A stretch of DNA of 64,000 bases from DASXAI01 sp963798445 (lineage in GTDB: Bacteria; Actinomycetota; Acidimicrobiia; Acidimicrobiales; Ilumatobacteraceae), in contig CAWCTH010000002.1 in the NCBI GenBank assembly GCA_963798445.1, forward strand, positions 186,001 through 250,000, written 5' to 3'. Positions 44,633-54,490 of the stretch are shown piece after piece. Positions within the stretch are counted from its first letter, which is position 1. Each line of letters begins with the position of its first letter. Both the position numbers and the translations under genes were made by a program. The notes under the pieces are model-generated. The model was not told the DNA's origin and did not search any database. It saw only the letters and a list, made by a program, of their open reading frames with translations.

Positions 44633-45678
44633 CGCTCGCTCGTGGTCGGCGCGCTCGGGAGCAGTTCGGATGCGCCCTCACCGACGCCGTAGTGGCCGAC
44701 GGCGCCGACCGTCAGCGCGCTCACGGCCATCACCGCCGCCGCCCGACCGACGAACCACTCGGCGTCATCGACGGTGCTCACGTGCTCGCTCAGCGACCCG
44801 TCGCTACGGATGGCCCCGACGAAGCTGCCTCGCTCCACCTCCGAGCCCTCCTGGGTGGCCTCGACGGCCAGGGTGGCCGGCTTGGCCCCGCCCACCATGC
44901 GCTGCAGGAACGGGTAGAGGAACAGGGAGTTGTCGAGCTTGGCGCCGGCGCCCGACATGACGACGAGCCGAAGCCCGCCCAGATCGAGCAACCCGGCGTC
45001 GTCAGGCTGGTCGCTCAGCTTGGCGAAGCCGGCGTCGTCGAGGTCCTTCAGGAACGTCCGCAGGATGCCTGAGGCCACCAGCGGGGCCGGTGTTGTGGTG
45101 GTCGTGGTCGGCAGTTCCGAGGTGGAGGTCGTGGTGCTCGCCGGCGGCTCCACGACCGTGGACGGCTGGCTGTCGGCCACGGCGGTCACGAGCGTGCCCA
45201 GCCGGGCGGCCAGATCGACCCGCAGCGCCGTGGGGTCCGGAGTCGACTCCGACAGCAGCTCCTGCAACGCGGCGACGTCGGCCGGCGTGGCCAGGGCCAA
45301 CCGCTCGGTGAAGGTCACCGTGCCCACGTAGCCGGCGCCGGCGGCGACGAGGGCCCGGCGCAAGGCCGTGGCGGCACCGTCATCGACGCCGTCGATCTTC
45401 ATCATCAGCACCGGCAGACCGGCGAGCCGGCCCTTCAGGAAGTCGGTGACGCCGGCCCGATCGAGGGCGTCGTCGCGGCGATTCAACTGGTCCAGCTCGG
45501 CCCGCAACGCGGCGTTGCTGTCCTCGAGGTCCTTGAGGTTCTGCTCGGCCCGGTCCAGGTTCTGCTGGGTCTGGTCGAGGATCGACTCCTTGATCACCGT
45601 GGAGCCGGCCACGATGCCGATGGCCAGCGCCAGGAACACGGCGACCAGGCTCACGAGGTGGTAGCGGAAGTTGATCAT
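44629..45678 (-). CDS. mctB: MctB/SteB-type membrane protein (copper transporter family, DUF3186)
   Basis: The 349-residue protein has one N-terminal membrane helix (YHLVSLVAVFLALAIGIVAG, 6-25), a coiled coil rich in Leu/Gln/Arg (about 30-72), and an extracytoplasmic domain. A Thr/Ser/Pro linker lies in the middle of that domain. This is the architecture of mycobacterial Rv1698 (MctB), and corynebacterial SteB, which works with SteA in cell division. GGAGG about 8 bases upstream of the ATG at 45678 is a clear Shine-Dalgarno. It follows steA by 25 bases. Confidence 0.87.
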   Translation of the reverse strand: MINFRYHLVSLVAVFLALAIGIVAGSTVIKESILDQTQQNLDRAEQNLKDLEDSNAALRAELDQLNRRDDALDRAGVTDFLKGRLAGLPVLMMKIDGVDDGAATALRRALVAAGAGYVGTVTFTERLALATPADVAALQELLSESTPDPTALRVDLAARLGTLVTAVADSQPSTVVEPPASTTTSTSELPTTTTTTPAPLVASGILRTFLKDLDDAGFAKLSDQPDDAGLLDLGGLRLVVMSGAGAKLDNSLFLYPFLQRMVGGAKPATLAVEATQEGSEVERGSFVGAIRSDGSLSEHVSTVDDAEWFVGRAAAVMAVSALTVGAVGHYGVGEGASELLPSAPTTSER

Positions 45679-45703
45679 CGCCGTGCCTCCATCGGCGTCG
45701 GCG

Positions 45704-46855
45704 TCATCGGCCGAGCGCCGAGCGGAGCAGGAGCCAGAGGCTGCGCAACCACAGCTGCAGCGGACGGTTCACGAGCGCCACCGCAACGAGGGCGAGGAGC
45801 ATGGCGAAGACCAGGGCGGCGGCGTCGACCCGCCGCACGACCGGCCGGTACAGCCGGTTCACACCCTTGGCGTCGACGAGGATGCGGCCCACCTTCAACC
45901 GCACCAGGAACGTGGACGACATGCCGGCACGTCCCTTGTCCAGGAACTCCTCCAGCGACGAGTGCAACCCGACCGCCACGATCAGCTCGGCGCCCATCTC
46001 GAAGGCCATGAGCAGCGCGATGTCCTCGCTGGTGCCCGCCGCCTCGAACGTCTTGTACTCGAGGCCGAGCGTCCCGAGCCGCATCACGCCGGGCGCGACG
46101 CCCCCGGGATAGGCGTGGACCACCAACGTCGCCCCGCAGTGCAGCGTCTCGTCGCGCACCGAGTCGAAGTCGCCGATGATGATGTCGGGGGTGAGGCCGA
46201 GCTCGCAGAGGGCGTCGGCGCCGCCATCGACGCCGATCAGCACCGGCTTCACCTCGCGCAAGTAACCGGAGCGCTTCAACGCGGCCAGGTCGACGCGGTG
46301 GTCGTCGCCCCTGGACACCACCAACGCCTGGCGCCCCTTGAACGACACCGGCAGATGCGGCATCTGGGGCGAGTCGGTGGCGAGGTGGTGCTCTTCCTTC
46401 AGGTACTCCAACGTGTTGCTGGCGAACCGCTCCAGCTCCACGCCGACGGTGCGCCGAGACTCCTCGATCTGGTCCTCCAAGAGGGCCATCGACTGGCGCT
46501 CGCCGTGAGCCACCACTGCGCCGGACACGACCACCTGGCGGCCCACGATGGCCAGGATTTCGCCCTCGACCAGCACGTCGAGCACGTGGCTGCCCACGTC
46601 GTCGATGAGAGGGATGCCGGCGGCGGCGATCAGCAACGGCCCCAGGTTCGGGTAGCGGCCGCTCATCGACGGCGCCGCGTTCACGACGGCGGCGGCGCCC
46701 GCCTCGATGAGGGCCTCGGCGGCGACACGGTCGAGGTCAGAGTGGTCGATCACGGCGATCTCGCCGGGCAGCAGGCGCTGCACGAGGTTCTTGGTCCGCC
46801 GGTCGACGCGGCAGCGCCCGACGACCTCGGTGACCTCGGGGTCATGGATGGCCAT
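45704..46855 (-). CDS. steA: SteA-like cytokinetic protein (thiamin-pyrophosphokinase-like)
   Basis: The 383-residue protein has a central thiamin-pyrophosphokinase-like fold (GVDGGADALCELGLTPDIII, then GDFDSV near residue 220) and a C-terminal membrane helix (ALVFAMLLALVAVALV, about 350-366). SteA proteins in Corynebacterium join the division ring and partner with SteB, the gene that follows here. The ATG at 46855 overlaps recN by 14 bases. No canonical thiamin-pathway neighbour is present. Confidence 0.87.
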   Translation of the reverse strand: MAIHDPEVTEVVGRCRVDRRTKNLVQRLLPGEIAVIDHSDLDRVAAEALIEAGAAAVVNAAPSMSGRYPNLGPLLIAAAGIPLIDDVGSHVLDVLVEGEILAIVGRQVVVSGAVVAHGERQSMALLEDQIEESRRTVGVELERFASNTLEYLKEEHHLATDSPQMPHLPVSFKGRQALVVSRGDDHRVDLAALKRSGYLREVKPVLIGVDGGADALCELGLTPDIIIGDFDSVRDETLHCGATLVVHAYPGGVAPGVMRLGTLGLEYKTFEAAGTSEDIALLMAFEMGAELIVAVGLHSSLEEFLDKGRAGMSSTFLVRLKVGRILVDAKGVNRLYRPVVRRVDAAALVFAMLLALVAVALVNRPLQLWLRSLWLLLRSALGR

Positions 46856-48476
46856 CGGCACCTGCCCGCTGCGCCCTGGCCGTGTCCAGCAACTCGGTGG
46901 CGTGACGGCGGCCCGAGCCGCTGTCGGCGAGGCCCGACAGCATCCGCGACAGCTCGCGCGTGCGGGCGTCGCCTTCCACCACGTCGGCGCGGGCCCGGGT
47001 GCGGCCCTTGCCCTCGACCTTGGTGACCACGACCTGATGGTCGGCGAACGCCGCCACCTGCGGGAGGTGGGTGACGACCAGCACCTGGTGGCGAGAACCG
47101 AGCGCGGCCAGCGACTGCCCCACCGTGAGGGCGGCCTCGCCGCCGATCCCCGCATCGACCTCGTCGAACACCAGCGTGTCGGGCGCCTCGGTGAGCACCA
47201 GCCGCAGGGCCAGCATGGCCCGGGCCAGCTCACCTCCCGACGCCACCTTGGCGAGGGGCAGCGTGGGCTCACCCGGGTTGGCGCCGAGCAGGAAGCGCAC
47301 CTCGTCGGCCGGGTCGGGCCCCTGCACCTCCACCTCGAGTCGGGCCCGGGGCATGGCCAGCTGGCGGAGGTGACGCTCGACGGCGCCGGCCAGACCGGGT
47401 GCTCCTTGGCGGCGGCGCTCGGCCACCGCGGCGGCGGCGGCGGCTTCGGCGGCGATGGCCACCGCCCGGTCGCCTTCGAGCGCGGCGGCGGTGGCTTCGT
47501 AGCCCTCCAGCTCGGCCAGGCGGGCGGCGGCCTCGTCGCGGTGCGCCATCACGTCGGCCAGCGCGTCGCCGTACTTGCGCCGCAGATCCCGCAGCAGCTG
47601 GCGCCGCTCGCGTACCTCGGTCAGCCGGGCGGGGTCCTCGGCCACCGCCTCGCCTACCGCCCGCACCTCGCCGGCCAGATCGGTCACCTCGGCGGTCACC
47701 GCCCGCAGCCGCGCCTCCAGGTCCTTGAACGGCGACCGCCCGGCCAGCGCCGCCACCGCCGCGCCGAGGGCGTCGGCGGCGCCGATGCCGTCGGCGCCGT
47801 CACGCCCGCCGTCGCCGTTGCCGCTGAGGGCGTCGTGGGCGCGGATGGCGGCCTCCCGGTGGGCCTGCGCGCCGGCCAGCAGGTCCTCCTCGGCATCGAG
47901 GGCGTCGTCTTCGTCGGGGTCCTCCAGGCGGGCACGCGTCAGCTCCTCGACCTGGAAGCGGAGCAGATCGACCTCGCGGGCTCGGGCCCGGGCGTCGCCG
48001 CCCAGTCCCGCCAGCCGTGCCTCGATCTCCGCCACCCGGGCCCGGGCGGCTCGCAACGGCCCCAGGTCGATGCCCGCGAAGCGGTCGAGGGCCTGGCGCT
48101 GCGTGGCCGGTGCCAGCAGGCTCTCGTGAGCCCGCTGACCGTGCAGGTCGACGAGGTGGGCGCCGGTGTCGGCCAGGGTGGCGGCGGTGGCCAGCCGGCC
48201 GTCGACGTAGGCGCGCGAGCGGCCCTCGGCCGGCACCACGCGGGCCAGCACGATCTCGGTGTCGCCGTCGACGAAGCGGCCCTCGACGCTGGCGGCAGTG
48301 GCGCCCTGGCGCACGACCGCGGCATCGGCGGTGGCACCCAGCAGCAGTCCGATGGCCTCCACCAGCATGGTCTTGCCGGCGCCGGTCTCACCGGTGAGGG
48401 CCGTCATCCCGGCGCCCAGGACCAGGTCGATCTCGGTGATGATCCCGAGGTCCCGGATGCGCAGCTCGGTCAGCAT
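46842..48476 (-). CDS. recN: DNA repair protein RecN
   Basis: The 544-residue SMC-like ATPase acts early in double-strand break repair. Walker A is GETGAGKTM (29-37), and the C-terminal part has LAKVASGGELARAMLALRLV (ABC signature) and LVFDEVDAGIGGEAAL (Walker B). An Ala/Glu/Arg-rich coiled-coil middle region lies between the two nucleotide-binding halves. The ATG at 48476 is one base inside the nadK stop codon. The order tlyA-nadK-recN-steA matches mycobacteria. Confidence 0.95.
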   Translation of the reverse strand: MLTELRIRDLGIITEIDLVLGAGMTALTGETGAGKTMLVEAIGLLLGATADAAVVRQGATAASVEGRFVDGDTEIVLARVVPAEGRSRAYVDGRLATAATLADTGAHLVDLHGQRAHESLLAPATQRQALDRFAGIDLGPLRAARARVAEIEARLAGLGGDARARAREVDLLRFQVEELTRARLEDPDEDDALDAEEDLLAGAQAHREAAIRAHDALSGNGDGGRDGADGIGAADALGAAVAALAGRSPFKDLEARLRAVTAEVTDLAGEVRAVGEAVAEDPARLTEVRERRQLLRDLRRKYGDALADVMAHRDEAAARLAELEGYEATAAALEGDRAVAIAAEAAAAAAVAERRRQGAPGLAGAVERHLRQLAMPRARLEVEVQGPDPADEVRFLLGANPGEPTLPLAKVASGGELARAMLALRLVLTEAPDTLVFDEVDAGIGGEAALTVGQSLAALGSRHQVLVVTHLPQVAAFADHQVVVTKVEGKGRTRARADVVEGDARTRELSRMLSGLADSGSGRRHATELLDTARAQRAGADGHP

Positions 48477-49321
48477 CAGCGGTCGCTCAACCCGAACTTG
48501 GTCTTGAGGATCTGATGGAACCGGTGGGCGCCGAAGCGCACGAAGCGGGCCACCTCGGCGTCGGGACGGCACGTCACGGTGTCGCCCTGGCTCAGGCCGG
48601 CCACCGGGCGACCGTCCACCGACAGGTCGGCGGGGCGAGGCCCGAGCACCTCGACCGTCACGGGCTCGGACGGGTCGAGCACCAAGGCCCGGTCGAACAG
48701 CATGTGGGGCGAGACGGGGGTGAGCAGGATGGCGCGATGCTGCGGCGACACGATAGGCCCGCGAGCCGACAACGAGTACGCGGTCGAGCCGGTCGGGGTA
48801 GCCACGATGAGGCCATCGGTGGCGTAGCTCGTGAAGGGCACGCTGTCGATCGACACCAGCAGCCGCACGGTGTGGCCCGACTCCCGCTTCTCGATGACGG
48901 CCTCGTTCAGGGCGCGGAATCGCTCTCGCGGGGCGCCGTCGGCCCGGTCGACCAGGATCTCCAGCAGCATGCGGCCCTCGATCCGGAAGTCGCCCTCCAA
49001 CCATCGCTCGAGGGCGTCGGTCAGAGCGTAGGGCTCCACCTCGGTGAGGTAGCCCAGAAGACCGACGTTCACACTCAGCACCGGCACGCCGTCGACCAGC
49101 TGCACGGTGCGCAGCACCGTCCCGTCGCCACCCAGGCAGAGGGCGAGGTCGGCCGAGGCCGGATCGGCGTCGGAACCGAGCGCCACCAGGCCCAACGCCT
49201 CGGCGTCGTCGGGCAGCAACCACGCCTTGTGACCGCGGGCAGCCAGCCAGTCGCACGCCTGCACGGCCAGCTCGGCGGCTTCAGCCCGCTCCTGGTGGGC
49301 GATGACCACGACGCTCGTCAC
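48476..49321 (-). CDS. nadK: NAD kinase
   Basis: The 281-residue enzyme phosphorylates NAD to NADP. GGDGTVLR (64-71) holds the catalytic Asp, followed by NEAVIEKRESGHTVRL and the ATPTGSTAYSLSARGP NAD-binding segment. A GTG at 49321 overlaps the tlyA stop codon (GTGA), and recN follows with a one-base overlap, so the three are translated as a chain. Phosphate donor (ATP or polyphosphate) is not determinable. Confidence 0.94.
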   Translation of the reverse strand: MTSVVVIAHQERAEAAELAVQACDWLAARGHKAWLLPDDAEALGLVALGSDADPASADLALCLGGDGTVLRTVQLVDGVPVLSVNVGLLGYLTEVEPYALTDALERWLEGDFRIEGRMLLEILVDRADGAPRERFRALNEAVIEKRESGHTVRLLVSIDSVPFTSYATDGLIVATPTGSTAYSLSARGPIVSPQHRAILLTPVSPHMLFDRALVLDPSEPVTVEVLGPRPADLSVDGRPVAGLSQGDTVTCRPDAEVARFVRFGAHRFHQILKTKFGLSDR

Positions 49322-50073
49322 CCGGGCATCACCTCCGGCGCGAGGGCGTGGACGAACAGCTCCACGTTGCCGTCGGCCCCCCGCAGTGGCGATTCCATCC
49401 ACCCCATGATCGTCGCCCGGCTCCTTCTGAGCACGTCATCGATGGCAACCTGCACCTGCTGGCGCACCGACTCATCCCTGACGACGCCTCGGCCGCGTGA
49501 CACCTCGGCCCGCCCCGCCTCGAACTGAGGTTTCACCAGCAAGACGAGATCGGCGCCCGGCCGGCACACCCCGAGCAGTGCCGCCAGCACCGTGCGCAGC
49601 GAGATGAACGAGAGGTCGGCCACCACCAGATCGACCGTGCCGTCGATGTCGTCGGCCGTGATGGACCGCACGTTGAGGCGCTCGCGCACCGTCACCCGCG
49701 GATCGTTGCGGATGCGGGGCTGAAGCTGGCCGTGACCGACGTCGACGGCCGCCACTGCGCCGGCACCGCGCTGCAGCAGGCAGTCGGTGAAGCCGCCGGT
49801 CGACGCGCCGGCGTCCAGAGCGCGCCGGCCCGTGACGTCGAGGCCGAAGTGGTCGAGGGCGGCATCGAGCTTGTCGCCGCCCCGGCTCACGAACCGCCGG
49901 GGGGGACCGAGCAGGGCCAGCGGTTCGTCGGCCGCCACCAGGCGGGCCGGCTTGAGCGCCGGCGCGCCCGCCACCGTCACCCGTCCGGCGTCGACGGCGG
50001 CCTGGGCCTCGGCCCGGCTGGCCACCAGGCCTCGACGGACGAGTTCGGCGTCAAGCCGGCGCCGGCCCGCCAC
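49318..50073 (-). CDS. tlyA: TlyA-type 16S/23S rRNA 2'-O-methyltransferase
   Basis: The 251-residue enzyme methylates cytidines in rRNA; in mycobacteria this creates the capreomycin site. An N-terminal S4 domain (RRRLDAELVRRGLVASRAEA, 4-23) is followed by FVSRGGDKLDAALD, with K68 as the first catalytic lysine. ALDAGASTGGFTDCLLQRG (85-103) forms SAM motif I, and VKPQFEAG and LFVHALAPE lie near the end. A GTG starts the gene at 50073. It is first in the tlyA-to-xerD block. Confidence 0.93.
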   Translation of the reverse strand: MAGRRRLDAELVRRGLVASRAEAQAAVDAGRVTVAGAPALKPARLVAADEPLALLGPPRRFVSRGGDKLDAALDHFGLDVTGRRALDAGASTGGFTDCLLQRGAGAVAAVDVGHGQLQPRIRNDPRVTVRERLNVRSITADDIDGTVDLVVADLSFISLRTVLAALLGVCRPGADLVLLVKPQFEAGRAEVSRGRGVVRDESVRQQVQVAIDDVLRRSRATIMGWMESPLRGADGNVELFVHALAPEVMPG

Positions 50074-50136
50074 CGATCAGGAACCGCCCGCCAGCAGGTC
50101 GTTCGCGCGCACAGGACGGAGCGTAACGTCTCGGTC

Positions 50137-50889
50137 GTGATCCCCCTGTCGGACGAGCGCGCCGGCGCGCGCCTGCCGGTGATCACCATCGCCATCATCG
50201 TGGCCTGCGTCGTCGTGTACCTGTTCGTGCAACCCACGCCCGGCCGGGACACGGCCGAGGACACCGCCTTCGACTACCGCCACGCCGCCATCCCCTACGA
50301 GCTCAGCCACGGCCGGCCGCTCACGGACTGCCAGGTGGCCCAGGCGGCCGCGCCCTCACAAACGGCCCAGCTCTGTGCCGGCCCCGCCGCCGATGTCGCC
50401 TTCGAGCCAGGCAAGGCGGTGTACCTGGCCGTGCTGACCTCGCTGTTCCTGCACGGCGGCATCATCCACATCGCCGGCAACCTGCTGTTCCTGTGGGTCT
50501 TCGGCCGGCGCGTCGAGGACCGGCTGGGCCGGGTCGCCTACGCCGGGTTCTACCTGGCCGCCGGGGTGGTGGCCGCCGCCGCGCACGTGGTGGCCGGACC
50601 CAACAGCACCGTGCCGTTCATCGGGGCGTCGGGGGCCATCGCCGGGGTGATGGGGGCGTATCTGGTGTGGTTCCCGCAGGCGCGCATCAACACGCTGTTC
50701 TTCGTGTTCGTCATCATCTGGTTCAAGGTGCAGGCACGGTGGATCCTGCTGGCATGGTTCGTGCTGCAGTTCTTCACCAGCCCGAACAGCGGGGTGGCGT
50801 GGGTGGCCCACGTCGGCGGCTTCCTGTTCGGCATGGCCGTCGCCTGGCTGCTACGACCCCGCCGCCCGACCCGTTCCCTCACCAACTAG
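50137..50889 (+). CDS. Rhomboid-family intramembrane serine protease
   Basis: The 250-residue protein has an N-terminal helix (LPVITIAIIVACVVVYLFVQ, 13-32), a loop of about 65 residues, and five to six further spans. The catalytic dyad is S165 in GASGAIAG and H225 in HVGGFLFG; HGGIIHIAGNLLFLWVFG holds the conserved His and Asn of the first catalytic helix region. A GTG start is set by TAACGT (50124-50129), 7 bases before it. It sits between the HAD gene and tlyA, and is the only plus-strand gene between trpS and DUF1015. Confidence 0.9.
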   Translation: MIPLSDERAGARLPVITIAIIVACVVVYLFVQPTPGRDTAEDTAFDYRHAAIPYELSHGRPLTDCQVAQAAAPSQTAQLCAGPAADVAFEPGKAVYLAVLTSLFLHGGIIHIAGNLLFLWVFGRRVEDRLGRVAYAGFYLAAGVVAAAAHVVAGPNSTVPFIGASGAIAGVMGAYLVWFPQARINTLFFVFVIIWFKVQARWILLAWFVLQFFTSPNSGVAWVAHVGGFLFGMAVAWLLRPRRPTRSLTN

Positions 50890-51457
50890 GTCCGCCGGCG
50901 GCGGCCCGTGCTCAGCCCCGAGCCGACCCAGGGTCGCCAGCGTCGTGTGACCCAGGCCGGACAGTTCTCGCCGAGCCGGCGGTGCGCTTTCGGTGGGCCG
51001 GCGCCACTGGGAACGGCACCGACGCCACTGGGAGCGACGCCACTGCGACGCCGCTGGCGGAACTCACGCTACGTGAGCGTCTTCTCGGTGCATTTGAGCT
51101 TCTCGGTGCGTGAGTGCAGCGAATTTGCTACTGAAACGCGACGAGATCGGCCCATGACGCCCGCCCCCGACCACGCACCGCGACAACGATTGATGTCGTG
51201 CCCGCAAGCCGGCACCCAGCCCGGCTGACCCAGGCGCGCCGCCTGCCCTTTCGCGCACAGCAAAGAGGGGCCGGTGGCGAGGCAAGAAGTCTGTGGGCGA
51301 ACTGGCGGCTAAGGGCCGCTGGCGCCGTCCGGCGTTGTATCGAGCGAGCACCGATTGACCGAGCGAGGCGAAGCCGAAGCAGGCAACTACCGGCGTTGTG
51401 CCGAGCGAGCGGCGATCACAGAGCGAGCGGCGAGGGACCGAGCCGGAGCCGAGGCAG
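50890..51457. repeat. Repeat-rich intergenic region without genes
   Basis: This 568-base gap is full of repeats. Four decaying tandem units of GACGCCACTGGGAGC type fill 51001-51060. CTCACG-CTA-CGTGAG (51063-51077) and ACTCACGC/GCGTGAGT (51062-51069/51108-51115) form nested stems, with TTCTCGGTGC repeated at 51082 and 51100. Two units of about 61 bases starting CCGGCGTTGT (51329 and 51390) carry the same sequence family as 975-1049. The frames that cross it have no family-like content. It may hold terminators for the rhomboid gene and the HAD gene (minus, ends 51458). Confidence 0.75.
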
Positions 51458-52207
51458 TCAGAGGAGCTGATCGGCGAGGCCGGCGAGGTCGTCGGCCACG
51501 AGGTCGGGGGCGGGGTTGACCGGGAGGTCGCGGCGATGGGTGACCCCCGAGAACACCAGGCCGAAGCGGCAACCGATGGCCCGGGCGAAGCGGCCGTCGG
51601 TGTCCGGGCGGTCGCCCACCATGACGGCGCCGTCGAGGTCGGCCCCGAGTTCGGTGCGCACCAGGTCGGCCATGGGCTCGTAGGGCTTGCCCGCCACCAC
51701 CGCCGTCACACCCGATCCCGCCACCACGGCGGCCAGGATGGCGCCCCCGCCGGGGATGGGCCCCTCGGGCGTGGGATAGGTGACGTCGTCGTTGGTGCCG
51801 ATCAGCTTGGCCCCCCGCCGCACCGCCGTACACGCCCGCACCAGCTCCTCGTAGTCGAAGCTGCGGTGAAAGCCGACGACCACCGCGTCGGCATCGCCAT
51901 CGGTGACCACGACGGCGCCCACCTTGGTGAGAGCCTCGGCGGCGCCCGGCCCGGCGCACAGGAACACGCGGTCGCCGGGCTTCACCAGGCTGGCCGCCGC
52001 CACCGCGGAGGTCAGCACGTCGCCGGCGGCGGCGATGCCGAACCCCTCGAGCTTCTGCTCGACGTCGGCCACCGGCGAGAACGAGTTGTTCGACACGAAC
52101 ACGACCCGGTGGCCCCCGGCGCGCAGGCGGGCCACGGCGTCGGACGCGCCGGGAATGGGGCGGTCGGCCAGCCACACGACGCCGTCGAGATCGAGTACCA
52201 CCGTCAC
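51458..52207 (-). CDS. HAD-IIA family phosphatase
   Basis: The 249-residue hydrolase has the HAD motif DLDGVVW (D6 and D8), then FVSNNSFSPV (motif II), VVAGKPYEPM (motif III Lys) and VGDRPDTDGRFARAIG (motif IV). The type IIA cap is the NagD/phosphoglycolate phosphatase-like form. The GTG at 52207 was chosen because it yields the standard N-terminus VTVVLDLDGVV, and GAGGA lies upstream on the minus strand. It corresponds in position to M. tuberculosis Rv1692. Its substrate is not fixed by sequence; phosphoglycolate would fit the glc genes elsewhere in the window. Confidence 0.87.
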   Translation of the reverse strand: MTVVLDLDGVVWLADRPIPGASDAVARLRAGGHRVVFVSNNSFSPVADVEQKLEGFGIAAAGDVLTSAVAAASLVKPGDRVFLCAGPGAAEALTKVGAVVVTDGDADAVVVGFHRSFDYEELVRACTAVRRGAKLIGTNDDVTYPTPEGPIPGGGAILAAVVAGSGVTAVVAGKPYEPMADLVRTELGADLDGAVMVGDRPDTDGRFARAIGCRFGLVFSGVTHRRDLPVNPAPDLVADDLAGLADQLL

Positions 52208-52244
52208 CGGTTGATCCTCGCATGCGCTGTGCCAACCTCTTGGC

Positions 52245-53456
52245 GTGCCCCGCTTCGAGCCCTTCGCCGGCATCCGTTACGACCCCGCTCGAGTCGACCT
52301 CGACGCCGTCGTAGCCCCGCCCTATGACGTGATCTCACCCGAGGACCGTGCCGCGCTGGCCGGGCGCGATCCTCACAACGTCGTCGTCGTCGACGCCCCG
52401 CCCGACACCGACGGACCCGACCGATACGTCAGGGCCGGCACCGTCTTGCGCCAGTGGCTGGCCGACGGCATCCTCGTAGCCGACCGCGAGCCGGTCTACT
52501 ACCGCTACGCCATGTCGTTCACCGACGAGTCCGGCGCCGCCCGCACCATCACCGGTGTGCTGGGAGCGCTGGCCGTGACCGACCCGGACGCGCCCGGCAA
52601 CGACGTCTTGCCCCACGAGCAGACGACGCCCAAGGCCTCGACCGACCGTCTCGACCTGACCCGGGCCACCATCGCCAACCTGTCACCTATCTGGGGTCTG
52701 TCGCTGGCCACCGGACTGGCCGAGCGGACCCGGGCGCCAGGTGAGCGGTTGGCCTCGGTGACCGACGCCGACGGCGTCGTCCACCAGCTCGACCTCGTCG
52801 ACGACCCGGCTCGGGTCGAGGCCATCCATGCCGCCGTCGCCTCGGCCCCGGTGCTCATCGCCGACGGCCACCACCGCTACGGCGTGGCCCGCACCTACCG
52901 CGACGAGCGACGGCAGTCAGCCGCGGGCGGCGCCGCCAAAGCGGGCGCCTACGACCTCACGCTGGCCTTCGTCCAGGAGCTGGCCGACGATCAGCTCGTG
53001 GTGCAGGCCATCCACCGGCTCGTGTCTGGCCTGCCCGAGGGACCCGACCTCCCGGACCTCCTGTCGGTGTCGTTCGCGCTCGTCGACGCCGGTCCCGTCA
53101 CAGCGGCCACCCTCACTGCCATGGCCGAACGCGGCGCGCTGTGCCTGGTGGCGCCCGACGGATCGGGGCGCTTCCTGATCCCTCGCGACGGTGCCTTCTT
53201 GGGCGTGCGCGACCTCGACGCCGCCCGCCTCGACCACGCCCTGGCCGGCGTGCCCCACGCCCTCACGTTCCAGCACGGTGTGGGCGAGGTCCTGAGCGAG
53301 CTGCGGGCGGGGGCGGCGCCATGGGCGGTGCTCTTGCGACCGGTGACGGTGGCGCAGATACGAGCCACCGCCGGCGAGGGCGCGCTCATGCCGCCCAAGT
53401 CCACGTTCTTCTGGCCGAAGCTGCGGACCGGGCTGGTGTTTCGGGACCTCACGTAG
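52245..53456 (+). CDS. DUF1015 family protein
   Basis: The 403-residue soluble protein is a normal-length member of DUF1015 (COG4198). Characteristic segments are FAGIRYDPARVD (7-18), VVAPPYDVISPEDRAALA (22-39), YYRYAMSF, the DGHHRYGVARTYRDE block (about 206-220), and a C-terminal MPPKSTFFWPKLRTGLVFR. The family has no firmly assigned function; proposals include serine-kinase-type activity (SbnI-like) from distant relatives. GTG starts at 52245; it diverges from the HAD gene across 37 bases. Confidence 0.9.
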   Translation: MPRFEPFAGIRYDPARVDLDAVVAPPYDVISPEDRAALAGRDPHNVVVVDAPPDTDGPDRYVRAGTVLRQWLADGILVADREPVYYRYAMSFTDESGAARTITGVLGALAVTDPDAPGNDVLPHEQTTPKASTDRLDLTRATIANLSPIWGLSLATGLAERTRAPGERLASVTDADGVVHQLDLVDDPARVEAIHAAVASAPVLIADGHHRYGVARTYRDERRQSAAGGAAKAGAYDLTLAFVQELADDQLVVQAIHRLVSGLPEGPDLPDLLSVSFALVDAGPVTAATLTAMAERGALCLVAPDGSGRFLIPRDGAFLGVRDLDAARLDHALAGVPHALTFQHGVGEVLSELRAGAAPWAVLLRPVTVAQIRATAGEGALMPPKSTFFWPKLRTGLVFRDLT

Positions 53457-53467
53457 GCCCCGGTGGG

Positions 53468-54482
<1,015 letters not shown>

Positions 54483-54490
<8 letters not shown>

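Noticed and set aside
50908..51351. Small frames on both strands in the repeat-rich gap
   Set aside because: No ribosome site, no family-like sequence, and they cross tandem repeats; treated as non-coding.
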